NCBI RefSeq assembly: GCF_002993335.1
Contig: NZ_PVNS01000008.1
Coordinates: 62,001 to 126,000, forward strand
Direction of reading: 5' to 3'
Length of the DNA: 64,000 nucleotides
DNA from: Alkalicoccus urumqiensis
GTDB taxonomy: Bacteria; Bacillota; Bacilli; Bacillales; Salisediminibacteriaceae
The notes under the pieces were generated by a model, which did not search any database, was not told where the DNA came from, and was given only the letters and a program-made list of their open reading frames with translations. The position numbers and the translations under genes are program-made. Below, piece after piece: positions 61,487 to 64,000 of the stretch (its first letter is position 1; the number at the start of each line of letters is the position of its first letter).

Positions 61487-62863
61487 ATGGGACAAAAAAT
61501 GGAAAAGGGGTCCACCTTTCCGCTGACGGTAAAACGGATGGGGATTGACGGGGAAGGGGTCGGATTTTTCAAGCGGAAAGTCGTCTTTGTTCCGGGGGCA
61601 CTCCCCGGTGAAGAAGTCGTCTGCCGGGCACAGAAAGTCTCAGATAAATTCATTACGGCTTCTTTAATAAAAGTGCGTAAATCCTCATCAGAACGTATCA
61701 CGCCCCCGTGCCCGGTATATGACCGGTGCGGAGGCTGCCAGCTTCAGCACCTTTCCTACGAAGGGCAGCTGAAAGAAAAGAGAGACATTGTCGTACAGGC
61801 TTTTGAGCGCTACGCGAAAAAACACCTTTCCCGCATTGATATCCGGCCTGCGCTTGGCATGAAGGACCCCTGGCGCTATCGGAATAAAAGTCAGATGCAG
61901 GCGGGAGTGAAGAATGGGCACGTCATTGCCGGTTTATATCAGCAGGGATCCCATAAACTTCTGGACATCGATACGTGTATCGTTCAGCATCCCGTGACAG
62001 AAGAAGTGACGAATAAAATAAAGCAGATTGCTGAGGATTTATCCATCCCTATCTATAACCCCAAAAAACATCAGGGGGCACTCCGCACGATTGTCGTCCG
62101 CACCGGATTTGAGACGGGGGAGACACAGCTCGTTCTTGTAACTGCGACAGATGAACTTCCGAAAAGAGAAATTTTCGTGGAGGAAATTCAAAAGCGGATT
62201 CCCGAACTGGTTTCCATCGTACACAACGTTCAGCCGAAGAAATCACCGATCGTCTTCGGTGATAAAACGACGGTTCTTGCAGGAAAAGAAAAGATCACTG
62301 AAACGTTGGATGGAACCGCCTTTGACCTGTCCGCCAGAGCTTTTTTCCAGCTGAATCCGGAGCAGACAAAAGTGTTGTATGATGAAGCGGTAAAGGCAGC
62401 AGCGCTGACAGGGAAAGAAAATGTCGTGGATGCCTACTGCGGAACCGGAACCATTGGAATCCGGGCAGCCGCGAATGCCCGCGAAGTGCGAGGTATGGAT
62501 ATCACCCGCGAAGCGGTGGAAGACGCCAATGAAAATGCTGCCGCAAATCAGCTGTCGCATGCCCGCTTTTATCATGGGCCTGCAGAAAAACTGCTGCCGG
62601 AATGGATGAAGGAAGGCTGGAAGCCGGACGTTATCATCGTCGACCCACCAAGAACCGGCCTGGACGCCTCCCTTCTGAAACTGCTGCTTACGGCAAAAGT
62701 CGACCGCTTCGTGTATGTGTCCTGCAATCCATCGACGCTTGCAAAAAACGCGGATGAACTGATCCGTGGAGGCTACACTCTGGATTACGCCCAGCCGGTA
62801 GATATGTTTCCACAGACCGCGCAGACAGAAGTCACAGCAAGTTTCCGCTATACAGGAAAATAG
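61487..62863 (+). CDS. rlmD: 23S rRNA (uracil-C5)-methyltransferase, RlmD type
   Basis: A 458-residue TrmA/RlmCD-family enzyme. It has an N-terminal TRAM domain (about residues 5-62, GIDGEGVGFFKRK) and iron-sulfur cysteines in CPVYDRCGGCQLQ (near 74-83) plus DTCIVQH near 163. The SAM site is VVDAYCGTGTIGIRAA near 318, and the catalytic cysteine sits in YVSCNPSTLAKN near 412. ATG 61487 has AAGGAGAG 8 bases upstream; the longer frame overlaps the glycosylase gene. B. subtilis has two such paralogues (YefA and YfjO); position favours YfjO. Confidence 0.92.
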   Translation: MGQKMEKGSTFPLTVKRMGIDGEGVGFFKRKVVFVPGALPGEEVVCRAQKVSDKFITASLIKVRKSSSERITPPCPVYDRCGGCQLQHLSYEGQLKEKRDIVVQAFERYAKKHLSRIDIRPALGMKDPWRYRNKSQMQAGVKNGHVIAGLYQQGSHKLLDIDTCIVQHPVTEEVTNKIKQIAEDLSIPIYNPKKHQGALRTIVVRTGFETGETQLVLVTATDELPKREIFVEEIQKRIPELVSIVHNVQPKKSPIVFGDKTTVLAGKEKITETLDGTAFDLSARAFFQLNPEQTKVLYDEAVKAAALTGKENVVDAYCGTGTIGIRAAANAREVRGMDITREAVEDANENAAANQLSHARFYHGPAEKLLPEWMKEGWKPDVIIVDPPRTGLDASLLKLLLTAKVDRFVYVSCNPSTLAKNADELIRGGYTLDYAQPVDMFPQTAQTEVTASFRYTGK

Positions 62864-62873
62864 AGGCCTCCCG

Positions 62874-62915
62874 ACCTGCATCCCGCGACGAAACTTCTGC
62901 GGATGCAGGTTTTTT
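62874..62915 (+). terminator. rho-independent terminator after rlmD
   Basis: ACCTGCATCC (62874-62883) pairs with GGATGCAGGT (62901-62910), followed by six T. It isolates the toxin gene from rlmD transcription. Confidence 0.9.
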
Positions 62916-62936
62916 CTGGATATTTTTGTCGGACCG

Positions 62937-62945
62937 TGCTAATAT
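62937..62945 (+). promoter_or_regulatory. extended -10 promoter of the small toxin-like gene
   Basis: TGCTAATAT is a TGn-extended -10. No good -35 lies 17 bp upstream. The transcription start would be about 62951, inside the LexA-type box. Confidence 0.6.
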
Positions 62946-62946
62946 G

Positions 62947-62960
62947 AGAACAAATGTTCG
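62947..62960. promoter_or_regulatory. LexA (DinR) box
   Basis: AGAACAAATGTTCG matches nine of the ten fixed bases of the Bacillus consensus CGAAC-N4-GTTCG. It lies just after the -10 element and over the expected start of transcription, a position that lets LexA block the promoter until DNA damage. Confidence 0.75.
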
Positions 62961-62976
62961 TATTGGAGGCGGTTAG

Positions 62977-63072
62977 ATGGAATCGCTGCAGCTATTATTT
63001 CAAGGCGGTCTGTTTTTTCTGGCATTTTTAACGTTTCTTGTCATTTTAATAGAAAAAATTTCGAAAAAGTAA
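62977..63072 (+). CDS. putative holin-like toxin (small hydrophobic peptide)
   Basis: A 31-residue peptide that starts MESLQLLFQGGLFFLAF and continues as one hydrophobic helix (about residues 9-26) before the basic end EKISKK. This is the layout of the Bacillales holin-like toxin family (Hol-Tox), type I toxins that insert in the membrane. GGAGG lies 7 bases before the ATG. The gene has its own promoter with a LexA-type box and its own terminator at 63117. It could instead be a harmless small membrane protein; no antisense antitoxin RNA is proven. Confidence 0.7.
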   Translation: MESLQLLFQGGLFFLAFLTFLVILIEKISKK

Positions 63073-63116
63073 AGAGGATCAGGTTCAGCAGTGAAATAGT
63101 TCTCAACAAAGCAAAC

Positions 63117-63154
63117 AAAGCAGGCAGCCCCCGGTAAAAAGGCTGCCTGCTTTT
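63117..63154. terminator. bidirectional terminator between the toxin-like gene and the hydrolase gene
   Basis: AAAGCAGGCAGCC pairs with GGCTGCCTGCTTT around an 11-base loop, followed by TT. Confidence 0.92.
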
Positions 63155-63162
63155 GGTAATTA

Positions 63163-64000
63163 TTACTGATGGATCGAGTGGCCGGCTTCTGCCTTCTGGA
63201 GTGCCTGCTCCATCGATTCAAGGAAAGCCCGGCTGGTAAGAACAGACATGTGATCTTCCGCGCCTGCAGAGGTCACTTCAGGAAATCTGTACTCCTTTAG
63301 AAATGAATCCAGCTTGGAAAAATCAACGACTTCATCATTTTTCCCGCAGAGAATGTGCATGTTTTCTGTGGAGATGCCCTGAAAGTCTGTCGGCCGGGTG
63401 ATAAATCTGGAAGTCAGCAGACGGAAGGAAAGCTGTTTGCGGTACGTGGCGGAACGGCTGTCGAGCGGATGGGTGCGGATCGGAATTTCAGCAATCTTCC
63501 AGTGGCCGGCACTGCTCAGTCCCATCCGTGTAAGAAAGCCTGCTGCCACCGCTTTCTTCAATGAAATTGTATATGCTTTGTTATCAGACTCAAACGAATG
63601 GAAGACAGGATGCGCCGGGTGAAGAAACGGCGCAGCCAGAAAGGACGCAGATACCTCTGCCGTCCCTTTTTCCTGAAGATAGCGGAGTACATTGCCGGCT
63701 CCCATCGAGTGTCCAGCCAGCGTAACAAAGGAATGGCGGGACTGAAAATGGCGGAGAAGATCTTCGATATCCTCATCGAACTGGGAGGTGCGTACGATCG
63801 TCGCCTTTCGTTTGTTGTGATGGTAGCCGCGGAGCACCGGCAGATATACAGTGGTGTTGAGTTTGTCAGCAGCCTGCTCCGCCGATGCAGCGAGTGTATC
63901 CATATCCGTAGTGATGCCATGCAGCATCACTACTGCATGATGGGGATCGGCAGGTGCCAACGTTTTGTACACCGGCAGGAGCGTGCCGTCCCGCATATAG
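63163..64000 (-). CDS. alpha/beta hydrolase, probably 5'-truncated by the window edge
   Basis: At least 277 residues. An alpha/beta-hydrolase fold: oxyanion-side VVMLHGITTD, nucleophile elbow LAGHSMGAGN (Ser near residue 97), acid in CGKNDEVVDF near 227, and histidine in EDHMSVL near 253. It resembles monoacylglycerol lipase-like lysophospholipases; the substrate is unknown. ATG 63996 is the first visible start, but the frame stays open to the edge and such proteins usually have residues before the RDGTLLPVYK segment. The true start may therefore lie outside. Confidence 0.85.
   Translation of the reverse strand, partial: YMRDGTLLPVYKTLAPADPHHAVVMLHGITTDMDTLAASAEQAADKLNTTVYLPVLRGYHHNKRKATIVRTSQFDEDIEDLLRHFQSRHSFVTLAGHSMGAGNVLRYLQEKGTAEVSASFLAAPFLHPAHPVFHSFESDNKAYTISLKKAVAAGFLTRMGLSSAGHWKIAEIPIRTHPLDSRSATYRKQLSFRLLTSRFITRPTDFQGISTENMHILCGKNDEVVDFSKLDSFLKEYRFPEVTSAGAEDHMSVLTSRAFLESMEQALQKAEAGHSIHQ

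Noticed and set aside
1-64000. CRISPR arrays, tRNA/rRNA genes, prophage or transposase genes
   Set aside because: No regularly spaced repeats apart from the in-frame PBP repeats, no cloverleaf sequences, and no recombinase or transposase motifs were seen.

Overview
The window reads as chromosomal DNA of a low-GC-type (about 50% GC here) Gram-positive spore-former relative, most likely a halophilic or alkaliphilic member of the Bacillaceae. The grounds are near-complete synteny with the Bacillus subtilis block glg – amyX – ytmP/trmB – ytoP/ytoQ – ytpQ/sftA – murC – ytxGHJ – aroA – ccpA – motPS – acuCBA – tyrS, strong Bacillus-type Shine-Dalgarno sites with frequent GTG/TTG starts, a tyrosyl T-box, acidic proteins, the sodium-type MotPS stator and a BCCT transporter. 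The genus assignment is inference. No rRNA, tRNA, prophage, insertion sequence or CRISPR array was seen.

Layout. 1-6038 (minus): glycogen operon glgB-glgC-glgD-glgA-glgP, the last cut by the window edge. 6384-8438: divergent type I pullulanase. 8.5-13.2 kb: ytmP-like kinase, trmB, YtnP-type lactonase homologue, PepSY protein, M42 aminopeptidase ytoP, ytoQ. 13.3-18.2 kb: lipoprotein, PTS EIIC-like membrane protein, ytpQ, septal DNA translocase sftA. 18.4-24 kb: small unknown protein, nicotinate phosphoribosyltransferase, murC, ampS, and the ytxG-ytxH-ytxJ(brxC) stress operon. 24-31.2 kb: an FtsA-like ATPase with a long repetitive C-terminal tail, aroA, ccpA, motP-motS, mtnN. 31.2-38.9 kb: acuC-acuB-acuA with a perfect-consensus cre site, a large class A PBP with a fibronectin-like domain and a 13-residue repeat tail, and tyrS behind a T-box. 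38.9-46.5 kb: Eis-type acetyltransferase, photolyase, an orphan siderophore-type N-hydroxylase coupled to a luciferase-like monooxygenase, acylphosphatase, plsC, DUF202, an SCP2 protein behind a FadR-like operator, and a 47-codon FbpB-family gene. 46.6-56.9 kb: MBL hydrolase, BCCT transporter, YtxH-like protein with a sigma-B-like promoter, PAP2 phosphatase, aeRF1/VLRF1-type protein, MFS, OsmC, MATE, and a large TPR/coiled-coil protein. 57-57.9 kb: two 227-bp copies of a structured non-coding repeat. 57.9-64 kb: radical SAM YfkAB, SE1561-family small protein, histidine phosphatase, AlkA-type glycosylase, RlmD-type rRNA methyltransferase, a 31-residue holin-like toxin under a LexA-type box, and an alpha/beta hydrolase running off the edge.

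How parts work together. The glycogen operon and pullulanase make and debranch storage glucan. CcpA is encoded about 5 kb from the acu operon that it probably represses through the cre site. MotPS would power motility with sodium. The plsC–DUF202–SCP2 stretch looks lipid-related and carries a fatty-acid-type TetR operator. The most interesting candidate is the small hydrophobic peptide at 62977-63072: its promoter carries an SOS box and it has its own terminator, giving it the architecture of an SOS-induced membrane toxin analogous to enterobacterial TisB. Other points worth following are the FtsA-like protein with an operator palindrome over its -35 element, and the paired 227-bp repeats.
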